Shown here one piece after another: positions 42,113 to 50,729 of a stretch of DNA of 64,000 nt. Numbering within the stretch: the stretch's first letter is position 1; every line of letters begins with the position of its first letter. Both the position numbers and the translations under genes were made by a program. Below the pieces are notes generated by a model. The model was not told where the DNA came from. It made no database searches and saw nothing but the letters and a program-made list of their open reading frames with translations. This stretch comes from an uncultured Blautia sp. (GTDB lineage: Bacteria > Bacillota > Clostridia > Lachnospirales > Lachnospiraceae): assembly GCA_900540785.1 (NCBI GenBank), contig UQHF01000001.1:1-64000 (forward strand), in the 5' to 3' direction.

Positions 42113-44356
42113 TTATTCCAGTCCTGCCTCCTCGTTTGTAAGACCTTCGCTTTCCATATCATTTCCCTCTATGGGATCGGAATCGTCTTCCAGAGGTCCG
42201 GGAGCTTCCACATTGGACACGCCGTCCTGCAGCTCTTCTCCTTCTGTATTGCCATAGCTTCCCAGATTTTCGGATTTTATATATTCTCCGTTTTCATTTA
42301 CCTGGTAGCTGCCATCCTCATTGAGGAGATAGCCATTTTCATCGATGCGGTTTCCGTCCCAGTCAACGAGATTTCCTTTATCGTCTATGAGATTTCCGTT
42401 TTCATCCACCTTGCTTCCAACCGGGTTTTTCAGATAACCGGCAAATCCCTCCCACAGCTCTGTCTGCGGAACGGTTCCGTCCGTAATTTCATCCGGCGCA
42501 ATATTCAGATACGGAAGAAGCTCTGACATGATCCCCTGTGCAATATACTGTGGATAACGGCTGGTTGCCTGATCTTCCACATTTGGTTCGTCCACAACTA
42601 CGTAAATCACGACCTCCGGTTCCTCTACAGGTGCAAAACCGATAAATGAAACGAGATATTTTCCATTTCCACGTGGGAATTTTTCCGCTGTACCAGTTTT
42701 ACCACCTGAGCTGTATCCCTGCACCTTGGAGTAATGACTGGTACCCTCTTTTACGCTCAATTCCATATAACTTCTTATATCTGCAGAGATATTAGAAGAA
42801 ATCGTCTGTTTTAAAAGAGTAGGAGAAAACGTTTTTACAATTCCGCCATTTGCATCTTTAATTTTTGTCACAAGATGGGGCTGATAATAATATCCTCCAT
42901 TTATAACAGAGCAAAGAGCGTTGATCTCCTGTATCATGGTACAGGTATAGCCCTGTCCGAATGCAGAAGTTGCAAGCTCCGTCTCTCCCATCGTATCTTC
43001 CGTATGGATAATGCCAGTTCCCTCATTTGGAAGATCGATGCCGGTTCTTGCTCCAAAATTAAAAAGACTCTGCGCCTTGATAAACTGCTCGCTTCCCATT
43101 TTTGCACCAATCTGCATCATACCGTCATTACAGGAGTTGGCGATCACTTCTCCAAGTGTCTCCGTACCGTGAGCGTCCGGGTAAACGGCACACTTGATTT
43201 TTGTCTCCGCATTTGCTCCAAAAACTTCAAGACCGTCGCATAAAAACGTATCTGACTCGGAAATTTTTCCTTTTTCCAGTGCACCCGCCATTACAATGGG
43301 CTTCACAACCGAACCGGGCTCAAACGCATCTGTCACACAGTAGTTGCTCCATATTCCGTTTAAAGCTTCTACTGTCTCTTCATCGTTCATTGCCTTGATC
43401 TCTTCCTCGGAGTATTCTCTGGACAAGTCTCTCGGCTCATTCAGATCATACCTGTCACCGCCGTCCATAGCGATGATCTCTCCGGTAGAAGGATCCTCCA
43501 CAATGACTCCAACATGCTTTCCTCCCATCTTTTCATTAAACGCATTGACGTACTTCTCCACGATCTGCTGTGCGCCAATATCAAGAGAAGTCTCAATACT
43601 TCTGCCGTTTACCGGTTCTATGATCGTCTGCTCCACGTCAGCATTGTTATTAAAATATCCATACTGTCTTCCGTCTACCCCCATCAGGGTACTGTTATAA
43701 TAACTTTCCAGCCCTATATCTGCCACATCTCTTGAAAGCGTAAAACCGATCGTATCGCAGGCAGCTTCATTAAAGGGATAAATCCTCAGATAATCTTCCT
43801 CGAACCACACGCCCTTTACATTGCTTCTCTCTTCTATCTCCGCCTTTGTCAATCCGCTCTCTTCTATGTCCTCCGGAATCTCTGTAGCTTCCTCAAACGC
43901 CTTCTTTTCGTCCATAGAAATCTGTTTTTTCAGAATCTGATACTGACTGTTTTTTGTATCCTCAGCAGAAAGCCGGGAACGTATATCCTTCTCGTCCAGT
44001 CCCAGGACGTCCACAAGCGCACGGACCGTCGGTTCTGTATATGTTTCTTTTTCATTTACTGCCTTGCAGTCCAGAATTACATTGTATACCTTATTGCTTG
44101 TAGCAAGGAGATTTCCATTCCTGTCATAAATATCTCCTCTCCTTGCAGGGATCACACGGTTTTCATATCTCTGCTGTGCCTGACTTAATACCTGTTTTTT
44201 GTATTTGCTGCCACTTGTTGCATTAATATAAGTAATCCTTGCTGCCAAAGCGACTAAAGCCAGCAACACTGCACAAAACAGCATTACCAGCTTTTTTCTC
44301 ATGACCAGATTAATTTTTCGGGTTGGTTTTCTTCTTTTTTTTCCTGTCGTAGCCAA
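42113..44356 (-). CDS. Class B penicillin-binding protein, SpoVD/FtsI-like, with DxxG repeat tail
   Basis: 747 residues. A membrane anchor (KKLVMLFCAVLLALVALAARITY), a dimerisation domain (PARRGDIYDRNGNLLATSNKVYNVILD), and a transpeptidase with FEPGSVVKP (S-x-x-K), SCND (SxN) and GGKTGTAE (KTG). No PASTA domains follow; instead the last 100 residues are acidic, with six short units of the type D/N-E-x-G-x-hydrophobic at about 650-694. Start is TTG 44356 with GCAGGTG upstream. Partner of FtsW/FtsL in septal or cortex synthesis. Followed by a terminator-like hairpin. Confidence 0.92.
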   Translation of the reverse strand: MATTGKKRRKPTRKINLVMRKKLVMLFCAVLLALVALAARITYINATSGSKYKKQVLSQAQQRYENRVIPARRGDIYDRNGNLLATSNKVYNVILDCKAVNEKETYTEPTVRALVDVLGLDEKDIRSRLSAEDTKNSQYQILKKQISMDEKKAFEEATEIPEDIEESGLTKAEIEERSNVKGVWFEEDYLRIYPFNEAACDTIGFTLSRDVADIGLESYYNSTLMGVDGRQYGYFNNNADVEQTIIEPVNGRSIETSLDIGAQQIVEKYVNAFNEKMGGKHVGVIVEDPSTGEIIAMDGGDRYDLNEPRDLSREYSEEEIKAMNDEETVEALNGIWSNYCVTDAFEPGSVVKPIVMAGALEKGKISESDTFLCDGLEVFGANAETKIKCAVYPDAHGTETLGEVIANSCNDGMMQIGAKMGSEQFIKAQSLFNFGARTGIDLPNEGTGIIHTEDTMGETELATSAFGQGYTCTMIQEINALCSVINGGYYYQPHLVTKIKDANGGIVKTFSPTLLKQTISSNISADIRSYMELSVKEGTSHYSKVQGYSSGGKTGTAEKFPRGNGKYLVSFIGFAPVEEPEVVIYVVVDEPNVEDQATSRYPQYIAQGIMSELLPYLNIAPDEITDGTVPQTELWEGFAGYLKNPVGSKVDENGNLIDDKGNLVDWDGNRIDENGYLLNEDGSYQVNENGEYIKSENLGSYGNTEGEELQDGVSNVEAPGPLEDDSDPIEGNDMESEGLTNEEAGLE
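42275..42409 (-). repeat. Short DENG-type repeats in the SpoVD-like tail
   Basis: Units VDENGNLI, DDKGNLV, DWDGNRI, DENGYLL, NEDGSYQV and NENGEYI follow one another at seven- to eight-residue steps. The motif (acidic-x-x-G-x-hydrophobic) also occurs in the FtsQ tail. Confidence 0.75.
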
Positions 44357-44368
44357 TCAATCACCTGC

Positions 44369-44935
44369 CTAATTTGTACTCGGAATATCCTGATACTGCC
44401 TTACATAGCTGTTTCCTTCTGTCGTATATGTCATTACCTGCTCTTTGGTCGGATAACTCATACCAAGGCGTCCGATAGCGATTTTTCGAATAGTATCCAG
44501 ATCAACATTAGAGGTTACCTGACTGTAATACGCGTCATTATCCTCCTTAAGCTGGGTAAGCTCCGATTCCAGAACTGCGACTTCCTTCATACTGGCAGTA
44601 ATTTCTGCCTTGAGCTGAAGATAGTGAATGCAGAAAAAAAGAATTGCAGCGGAAATAGCCGCTATGAATACCACATAGCCTTTTCCCATTCCCATTGCAC
44701 GCTCTCTGTTCTTCTGCGTCGCCCTGCTGACTTCCCTGTAACTTTCCGGACGCGCAGTTTTTTTCTGAGCTGCTCTTGCTCTTCTGACTGCCTCCTGCCT
44801 CTGCCTGTCCGGATAATTCCTTGCAGGTTCTTCTGCAAGTCTTCTTACCGCATTGCCCTCTACATAGATTCCTCCTGCGTTCCTGGCACTGTTCCGTCTT
44901 CTTCTGGCTGTCTCTGCTTGGTTTGTATTCGCCAT
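44369..44935 (-). CDS. ftsL: FtsL-like septum formation protein
   Basis: 188 residues. The first 80 residues are strongly basic (Arg/Ala/Gln) and cytoplasmic; a single membrane segment (GYVVFIAAISAAILFFCIHYLQL) leads to a coiled coil (KAEITASMKEVAVLESELTQLKEDNDAYYS) and an FtsL/DivIC-type end, IRKIAIGRLGMSYP. FtsL activates the septal PBP/SEDS pair. Position between rsmH and a PBP gene is the standard one. The long basic tail is more than FtsL usually has. Confidence 0.88.
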   Translation of the reverse strand: MANTNQAETARRRRNSARNAGGIYVEGNAVRRLAEEPARNYPDRQRQEAVRRARAAQKKTARPESYREVSRATQKNRERAMGMGKGYVVFIAAISAAILFFCIHYLQLKAEITASMKEVAVLESELTQLKEDNDAYYSQVTSNVDLDTIRKIAIGRLGMSYPTKEQVMTYTTEGNSYVRQYQDIPSTN

Positions 44936-44950
44936 TTTGTACTGCCCCTT

Positions 44951-45886
44951 TTATATCTTTCTTTCAAAAATCCGAAGTTTTGCGCTCTTGGAACGTGGGT
45001 TTTCCTCCATTTCCTCTTCTCCCGGAAGAATTGGTTTTCTGGTAATTACACGGCCTTTTGACTTTTTGCCACACACACATACAGGAAATTCCGGCGGACA
45101 GGTACATGGATTTTCATTTTTCCTGAAAATCGTCTTCACGATCCGGTCTTCCAGTGAATGGAAGGTAATGATACAAAGCCTTCCTCCATCATCAAGCAGA
45201 TCGATCATCCCGTCAAGCGAATCCCGGAGTACATCCAGTTCTCTGTTCAGTTCTATACGGATCGCCTGAAATGTCCTCTTTGCAGGATGTCCTCCTGATG
45301 CCTGCATTTTCATGGGAATTGCCCTTCTTATAATTTCTGTAAGCTGTCCTGTTGTCTCAATCGGACCATTCTGTCTTGCCGCAACAATGTGCTTCGCAAT
45401 GTTCTTCGCAAATTTATCTTCTCCGTAATCACGAATGATACGGTATAATTCTTTTTCTTCGTAACCATTTACAATGTCCCCTGCCGTCTGGCTCTGTCTC
45501 TGATCCATACGCATATCAAGGGGCGCGTCAGTACGGTAGGTAAAACCCCGCTCCTCATTATCAAGCTGATAAGAAGAAACACCCAGATCCAGAAGGATGC
45601 CGTCTACTTTTGTGATACCGCGGGCGCGAAGTTCCTCTACCATGTAACAATAGTTGCTGCGAATGATCATCGCCTGTTCACAGGCAGCCAACCTTTCACT
45701 CGCAGCAACTATTGCATCCTGGTCTTGATCTATGCCAATAAATCTCCCCTTGGCAGAAAGTTTCTTACACACCTCAAGGGCATGTCCCGCTCCTCCTAAA
45801 GTACCATCCACGTAGACACCGTCCGGCTTTACCTTTAAACCGTCTATGGTTTCTTTCAGTAATACAGATTTGTGTTTAAATTCCAT
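44951..45886 (-). CDS. rsmH: 16S rRNA (cytosine1402-N4)-methyltransferase
   Basis: 311 residues, full length. N-terminal HKSVLLKETIDGLKVKPDGVYVDGTLGGAGHA (SAM loop), then GILLDLGVSSYQLDN, RGFTYRTDAPLDMRMD and the C-terminal FHSLEDRIVK ... RSKSAKLRIFER. It makes m4C at 1402 in the ribosomal P site. Standard second gene of the dcw cluster, 35 bp after mraZ. Confidence 0.98.
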   Translation of the reverse strand: MEFKHKSVLLKETIDGLKVKPDGVYVDGTLGGAGHALEVCKKLSAKGRFIGIDQDQDAIVAASERLAACEQAMIIRSNYCYMVEELRARGITKVDGILLDLGVSSYQLDNEERGFTYRTDAPLDMRMDQRQSQTAGDIVNGYEEKELYRIIRDYGEDKFAKNIAKHIVAARQNGPIETTGQLTEIIRRAIPMKMQASGGHPAKRTFQAIRIELNRELDVLRDSLDGMIDLLDDGGRLCIITFHSLEDRIVKTIFRKNENPCTCPPEFPVCVCGKKSKGRVITRKPILPGEEEMEENPRSKSAKLRIFERKI

Positions 45887-45921
45887 CTCCGTCTCCTGTT
45901 GGATTAGACTCTACGCATTGC

Positions 45922-46353
45922 TTAAATGACGATACCCATATCCTGCATACTTTCTGCAATCTCATTCATATCGTCATAATCGCAGTTTTCGCTCCACTTC
46001 TCTTTGCTCCAGACCTCAATCCTGTCCAGATTACCTGTCAGAACCACGTCCTTCTCCAGACCGGCAAACTCCCGCAGTGTCTGCGGCACTAAAACTCTCC
46101 CCTGCCTGTCCAGCTCACACATGGCAGCGCCTGCAACAAAGAACCGTGAGAAGGTTCTTGCGTTTTTATTTGTAAGTGGCAAAGCTCGTAATTTCTGTTC
46201 AAAGGCTTTCCATTCATCTACAGGATAAATAAAAAGACAACCATCTAATCCTCTTGTAAGAACAAATTCTGTTCCCAGAAGCTCCCTGAATTTTGCAGGA
46301 ATGATCAGACGCCCCTTCGCGTCTATTGTATGATTGTATTCTCCCATGAACAT
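45922..46353 (-). CDS. mraZ: Transcriptional regulator MraZ
   Basis: 143 residues with two AbrB-like half domains: MFMGEYNHTIDAKGRLIIPAKFRE at the start and CELDRQGRVLVPQTLREFAGL in the second half. MraZ represses its own dcw promoter by binding spaced GTGG/TGGG boxes, and those boxes are present upstream (46426-46470). I start at ATG 46353, with TAGGTGA upstream; a GTG three codons earlier would sit in that site. First gene of the dcw cluster. Confidence 0.97.
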   Translation of the reverse strand: MFMGEYNHTIDAKGRLIIPAKFRELLGTEFVLTRGLDGCLFIYPVDEWKAFEQKLRALPLTNKNARTFSRFFVAGAAMCELDRQGRVLVPQTLREFAGLEKDVVLTGNLDRIEVWSKEKWSENCDYDDMNEIAESMQDMGIVI

Positions 46354-46425
46354 GTAAATCACCTACTCCCGGAAAATGTGATTCTCCCCTTCACATTTTC
46401 TTACAGGCGGAAATGATATATGACA

Positions 46426-46470
46426 CCACTGGGTCTCCATTTGCCACCACTATTCTCCACTTTCTACCAC
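46426..46470 (-). promoter_or_regulatory. MraZ operator: GTGG boxes on a 10-bp period
   Basis: Read on the minus strand, GTGG occurs at 46467-46470, 46457-46460 and 46447-46450, then ATGG at 46437-46440, each exactly 10 bp apart, and one more GTGG at 46426-46429, one base off period. This spacing, one helical turn, is what is known for MraZ binding sites. The boxes begin just downstream of the -10 box. Confidence 0.9.
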
Positions 46471-46480
46471 TTATGTGATT

Positions 46481-46509
46481 ATTCTAAACTATCCAGTGGG
46501 AAATTACAA
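46481..46509 (-). promoter_or_regulatory. mraZp: Promoter of the dcw cluster (mraZ promoter)
   Basis: On the minus strand TTGTAA (46504-46509), 17-bp spacer, TAGAAT (46481-46486). The MraZ boxes follow immediately, so the bound ring would cover the transcription start. Confidence 0.82.
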
Positions 46510-46697
46510 GGGGAAATCCAAGTTTTTTTCTTTTTAAAAAAATTTTTATTTTCCTGAGTCTGATCTTCTTATCCTCAATCTTTATGCGGTCTTAATACTC
46601 TTAACTTACTTATTTATGCGTAATTAATACTGAATAGGCTATAGTATATAGACGCTATGAAATAAAGATAATGTAAAGATAAAGGAAAAATATAACA

Positions 46698-48071
46698 ATG
46701 ACAATACAAATAAAACTTCCCCAAAAATTTTTCCGTAAAAAATTGCGCTTTTCCTCGTCCCGGATTATTATTCTGGGATTTTTTCTGGCTATTCTCTGTG
46801 GAAGCCTCCTTCTTATGCTTCCTATTGCTTCCAGAGAAGGACGCGTTACGCCTTTTCTTGACACGCTTTTCACAGCTACGTCTGCAGTATGCGTAACTGG
46901 TCTTGTCGTGTATGACACAGCCACTTACTGGTCAGGATTCGGACAGGCTGTTATTCTCTGCCTGATCCAGATAGGCGGAATGGGAATCGTCACCATTGCC
47001 GTATCCTTTGCCCGTCTCTCCGGGAGAAAAATCGGACTGATGCAGCGCAGCACCATGCAGGAAGCAATTTCCGCTCCTCAGGTGGGAGGAATTGTGCGGC
47101 TTACCAATTTTATTATCCGGACAACGATCCTTGTAGAGCTTGCAGGAGCAGTATGCCTCTTCCCCTGCTTTATAAAGGAATTCGGGCCATTAAAATCCCT
47201 GTGGTATTCTGTATTCCACTCCATATCCGCATTCTGCAATGCCGGTTTTGACCTGATGGGCGTAAAGGAGCAGTTTTCCTCCCTTACTTCTTATGTAAAT
47301 CAGCCTGTCGTCAATCTCGTAATCGCGCTTCTTATTATAACAGGAGGAATTGGTTTCCTGACCTGGGACGATATAAAAGTGCACAGACATCATTTTCACA
47401 AATATAAAATGCAGAGCAAAACAATTTTAACGGTTACGTCTGTACTGATTGTTCTTCCTGCTCTTTACTTTTTCTTTGTGGAATTTTCAAGGGATGTGTG
47501 GGGAGAGCTGTCCGGCGGAGAAAGAGCTATCCGTTCTTTTTTCCAGTCTGTGACACCCAGAACAGCCGGTTTTAACACCGTAGATCTGACTCTTCTCACA
47601 GAACCAGGACAGGTGATCACTATTTTACTTATGCTTATAGGCGGTTCCCCCGGCTCTACTGCCGGAGGATTAAAGACAACAACTATTGCTGTTCTTTTCG
47701 CCTCCGCCTTCGCAGTGTTCACTCAGAAGCCGGACGGTCATTTATTCCGCAGGAGAATCCCGGATAACACCATTCATTATGCAGCTACCATTCTCCTTAT
47801 GTACCTTGTACTTTTCCTTTCAGGAGGACTGATCATAAGCTGTGCAGAAGGAATTCCCGTTCTGCCCGCTCTGTTTGAAGCTGCATCTGCCATCGGTACC
47901 GTAGGACTTACCCTTGGCATTACACCGGAACTTGGCGTTATTTCAAGAATTGTATTGATCTGTCTTATGTTTTTCGGCAGAGTCGGCGGGCTTACCCTTG
48001 TTTTTGCCGCTATTTCAAATAAGCATCATGCAGCTTCCAGGCTGCCGCAGGAAAAAATAACAGTAGGTTAA
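46698..48071 (+). CDS. ktrB: TrkH/KtrB-family potassium uptake channel subunit
   Basis: 457 residues with four repeated membrane-pore-membrane units; selectivity loops around TSAVCVTGLVVYD, ISAFCNAGFDLMG, VTPRTAGFNTVDL and ASAIGTVGLTLGI each carry the single conserved Gly. LIGGSPGSTAGGLKTTT is the intramembrane loop typical of Ktr/Trk. It moves K+ (with Na+ or H+) under control of the KtrA ring. Followed 13 bp later by ktrA. Ktr and Trk are close, and the short N terminus favours Ktr. Confidence 0.93.
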   Translation: MTIQIKLPQKFFRKKLRFSSSRIIILGFFLAILCGSLLLMLPIASREGRVTPFLDTLFTATSAVCVTGLVVYDTATYWSGFGQAVILCLIQIGGMGIVTIAVSFARLSGRKIGLMQRSTMQEAISAPQVGGIVRLTNFIIRTTILVELAGAVCLFPCFIKEFGPLKSLWYSVFHSISAFCNAGFDLMGVKEQFSSLTSYVNQPVVNLVIALLIITGGIGFLTWDDIKVHRHHFHKYKMQSKTILTVTSVLIVLPALYFFFVEFSRDVWGELSGGERAIRSFFQSVTPRTAGFNTVDLTLLTEPGQVITILLMLIGGSPGSTAGGLKTTTIAVLFASAFAVFTQKPDGHLFRRRIPDNTIHYAATILLMYLVLFLSGGLIISCAEGIPVLPALFEAASAIGTVGLTLGITPELGVISRIVLICLMFFGRVGGLTLVFAAISNKHHAASRLPQEKITVG

Positions 48072-48084
48072 AAGGAGTATCATT

Positions 48085-48732
48085 ATGAAATCAGTTTTAA
48101 TTATCGGACTTGGCAGATTTGGCAGACATGTTGCCATGACACTAACTGATATGGGACATCAGATCATGGCAGTTGATATTCGTGAGGACCGCGTAGACAA
48201 AGTTCTCCCCTATGTGACAAATGCCCAGATTGGAAACAGCACAAATGAAGAGTTTCTCTCCTCCCTTGGAATCCGCAACTTTGATGTCTGCTTCGTCACC
48301 ATCGGAGATAATTTCCAGAATTCTCTTGAGACAACCTCTCTTTTAAAGGAACTTGGAGCCAAACTGGTTGTTTCCAGAGCAGCGAGAGACGTACACGCAA
48401 AATTTCTTCTTCGAAACGGGGCAGACGAAATCGTATATCCGGAAAAACAGCTTGCTTCCTGGGCAGCGATCCGCTACACCTGTGATCATATTTTTGATTA
48501 CATTGAACTGGACGATGAGTATTCTGTATTTGAGGTTTCCATACCGGAATCCTGGATTGGCCGTTCCATTGGAGAGCTTGACATAAGAAACAAATACAAT
48601 ATCAATATTATGGCACTGAAAAAACATGGACACTTAAATCTCGACATCAGTTCAGACACGTTTATTGCGCCTGGAGAAACCATGCTGGTTCTTGGAAATA
48701 ACAACGATATTCACAAGTGCTTCCACATTTGA
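48085..48732 (+). CDS. ktrA: KtrA/TrkA regulatory subunit with RCK domains
   Basis: 215 residues. An RCK-N Rossmann domain starts with SVLIIGLGRFGRHVAMTLTDMGHQIMAVDI (GxGxxG) and the C-terminal RCK-C domain ends with FIAPGETMLVLGNNNDIHKC. It binds ATP/ADP, and in many Firmicutes cyclic di-AMP in RCK-C, gating KtrB. Ribosome site AAAGGAG. Middle gene of the K+ operon. Confidence 0.94.
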   Translation: MKSVLIIGLGRFGRHVAMTLTDMGHQIMAVDIREDRVDKVLPYVTNAQIGNSTNEEFLSSLGIRNFDVCFVTIGDNFQNSLETTSLLKELGAKLVVSRAARDVHAKFLLRNGADEIVYPEKQLASWAAIRYTCDHIFDYIELDDEYSVFEVSIPESWIGRSIGELDIRNKYNINIMALKKHGHLNLDISSDTFIAPGETMLVLGNNNDIHKCFHI

Positions 48733-48772
48733 TATACTAATGTCAGACTACTGCAGAAGGAGGTAACATTTC

Positions 48773-49471
48773 ATGAATAAAACATCGATTCTTGTTGTGG
48801 AAGATGATGCTCCTGTCCGCAACCTTATTACGACCACATTAAAAGCGCACGATTACCGCTATCTTACTGCACCAAACGGGGAACGTGCGATTTTGGAGGC
48901 TTCCTCCCATAATCCTGATATTGTTCTTCTTGATCTGGGACTTCCTGATATGGACGGCATGGAGGTAATCCGGAAAATCCGCTCCTGGTCCAATATGCCG
49001 ATTATTATAATCAGTGCAAAATGCGAAGATGCCGACAAAGTAGATGCCCTTGACGCAGGCGCAGACGATTACCTTACAAAACCATTTTCTATTGAGGAGC
49101 TTCTCGCCCGTCTCCGCGTAACACAACGGCGGCTTTCTGTTATGAAAAGTGAGGCAAGTGCGGAAGATTCTGTTTTTATAAACGGAGACCTTCGGATCGA
49201 TTACGCAGCAGGCTGCACCTACCTCGGAGAAAGAGAGCTTCATCTCACTCCCATTGAATATAAGCTTTTGTGCCTGCTTTCCCGCAATGTGGGAAAGGTT
49301 CTCACCCACACCTTCATCACACAGAAAATATGGGGTGCAAGCTGGGAAAATGATATTGCCTCTCTCCGCGTTTTCATGGCAACCCTCCGAAAAAAACTGG
49401 AAAGCGATCCTCAGTCTCCCCAGTATATCCAGACCCATATCGGAGTCGGATACCGTATGCTGAAATTGTAA
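48773..49471 (+). CDS. OmpR/KdpE-type response regulator, no linked kinase
   Basis: 232 residues. Receiver domain with acidic pair E10-D11-D12, phospho-acceptor D54 (VLLDLGLPDMDG), the conserved Thr/Ser (IISAK) and Lys (YLTKPF); then an OmpR winged helix (LHLTPIEYKLLCLLSRN ... FITQKIWGASWENDIASLRVFMATLRKKLE). The sequence most resembles KdpE, which would fit a K+ role, but no histidine kinase or kdp genes are nearby. 41 bp after ktrA with AAGGAGG, so probably one operon. Confidence 0.92.
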   Translation: MNKTSILVVEDDAPVRNLITTTLKAHDYRYLTAPNGERAILEASSHNPDIVLLDLGLPDMDGMEVIRKIRSWSNMPIIIISAKCEDADKVDALDAGADDYLTKPFSIEELLARLRVTQRRLSVMKSEASAEDSVFINGDLRIDYAAGCTYLGERELHLTPIEYKLLCLLSRNVGKVLTHTFITQKIWGASWENDIASLRVFMATLRKKLESDPQSPQYIQTHIGVGYRMLKL

Positions 49472-49507
49472 TCTCTGACACAGAATCTCATTTCTTTATA
49501 CACAAAA

Positions 49508-49556
49508 AGATGCAGGTCTTACGGAATACCATCCTGTAAGCCTGCACTTTTTATTA
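49508..49556. terminator. Bidirectional terminator between potassium operon and lgt
   Basis: TGCAGGTCTTACGG pairs with CCTGTAAGCCTGCA (two mispairs) over an 8-base loop, with AAAAAGA on the left and CTTTTTATT on the right. Confidence 0.85.
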
Positions 49557-50711
49557 TTCTTTCTCTGTTTTTTCTTCCGGATTTTCTTCCTGCATTTCTT
49601 CTGTATTCCTGTCGCTGTCTGCAGGGATTTTATCTTCAGAAACTTCCTCTTTGAAATCCCCATCTTTGGAGATTTTGCTTTCAGAAGCTTTTTCTTTAGA
49701 CTCCTCGGACTCAGACGCTGTTTCTTCCGCGTTGTTCTTCTCCTTCTCCATCAGCGTTACTTCCTCAGGAAGAAGCTCGTCAACAGAAAGCTTCTCTGAC
49801 CGAACCTTCTGTGCTTCTTCGTAAAAACGGGCTTTCCGGCGTTTTTCCAGCGCAGCGCGCTTCTTCGCCATAATCCGTTTTATGATCACAACTACTGTAA
49901 ATACCAGAAACAGACCGGCTGAAATCGCCTGATTGATCGCAATATCTGTTCCCGGCAGGAACATTTTGTCTGTCCGGATCCACTCAATAAAGAAACGTCC
50001 GAAACCATATCCCGCCAGATACCGCATAAAAATTTCTCCAGCGAAAAGCTTTCTTCTGTTCCACACAAAAAGGAGAAGAAGAAGGAGAAGACACCAGATA
50101 CTCTCATAAAGGAAAAGCGGTGTTGCCTGAATATACGAAACATTATCAATCGTGACAAGATTCTCTCTCATCCAGGGTGTAACCTCTCCCGCACGTACAT
50201 TGGAAAGGGGAAGCTGCATCGTCAGCGCATTGCTTGTATATTCTCCAAAAGATTCCCTGTTGAAGAAATTCCCCCATCTTCCTATGATCTGTCCAATGAG
50301 AAGCCCTTTTACTGCAATATCCGCCATTTCCATAAATGCCGCCTTTTTCATATGACAGAAAACAGCTGATGCCAGAACACCTCCCAGAAGGCCTCCGTAA
50401 AAGACCATTCCGCCGCTTCTTGTATCGAACACCTTCATAATATCTGTTTTGTATACACTCCAGGAAAGCAGCACGTAGAAAAATCTCGCTCCTATAAAAC
50501 CGCCTGCAAGCCCGGAAATCATCATTCCCAGATACAGATTGACGTCCTGCTTTTTCCGTTTTGCTTCCAGTACCACAAATGCCATGCCCAGAAGCATACC
50601 GATTGCCAGTAAAATTCCGAAAAAGGTAATCTCAAACCCAAAAACCCGGACGGATACCGGCACATATTCAAATTCCAGTCCCAGATTGGGAAAACGAACT
50701 GACATATTCAT
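49554..50711 (-). CDS. lgt: Prolipoprotein diacylglyceryl transferase with long charged tail
   Basis: 385 residues, about 100 more than usual. Seven membrane segments and the signature GRWGNFFNRESFG, plus FGGLLGG-type MVFYGGLLGGVLA and QFFIEWIR-type RFFIEWIRTDK, define Lgt, which attaches diacylglycerol to lipobox cysteines. Residues about 290-385 are a Lys/Glu/Ser-rich cytoplasmic tail, probably disordered. In a pair with ychF downstream of it on the same strand order (ychF upstream, 18 bp). Lipoprotein processing is thus present, which makes the two lipobox-less secreted proteins in this window stand out. Confidence 0.96.
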   Translation of the reverse strand: MNMSVRFPNLGLEFEYVPVSVRVFGFEITFFGILLAIGMLLGMAFVVLEAKRKKQDVNLYLGMMISGLAGGFIGARFFYVLLSWSVYKTDIMKVFDTRSGGMVFYGGLLGGVLASAVFCHMKKAAFMEMADIAVKGLLIGQIIGRWGNFFNRESFGEYTSNALTMQLPLSNVRAGEVTPWMRENLVTIDNVSYIQATPLFLYESIWCLLLLLLLFVWNRRKLFAGEIFMRYLAGYGFGRFFIEWIRTDKMFLPGTDIAINQAISAGLFLVFTVVVIIKRIMAKKRAALEKRRKARFYEEAQKVRSEKLSVDELLPEEVTLMEKEKNNAEETASESEESKEKASESKISKDGDFKEEVSEDKIPADSDRNTEEMQEENPEEKTEKE

Positions 50712-50729
50712 AAAACACCTTTATATACG

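Larger units (their letters stand above)
46354..46697. other. Intergenic region between divergent mraZ and potassium operon
   Basis: 344 bp. The left half (to 46509) holds the mraZ leader, MraZ boxes and promoter. The right half (46510-46697) is A/T-rich with long A and T runs around 46525-46555. I find no convincing sigma-A promoter, riboswitch or terminator there for the rightward ktrB gene, whose ribosome site (AAGGA) is also weakly spaced. Confidence 0.7.

Noticed and set aside
46510..46697. c-di-AMP or other riboswitch before ktrB
   Set aside because: The region is simple A/T-rich sequence with no paired, G-rich conserved elements that I can identify.
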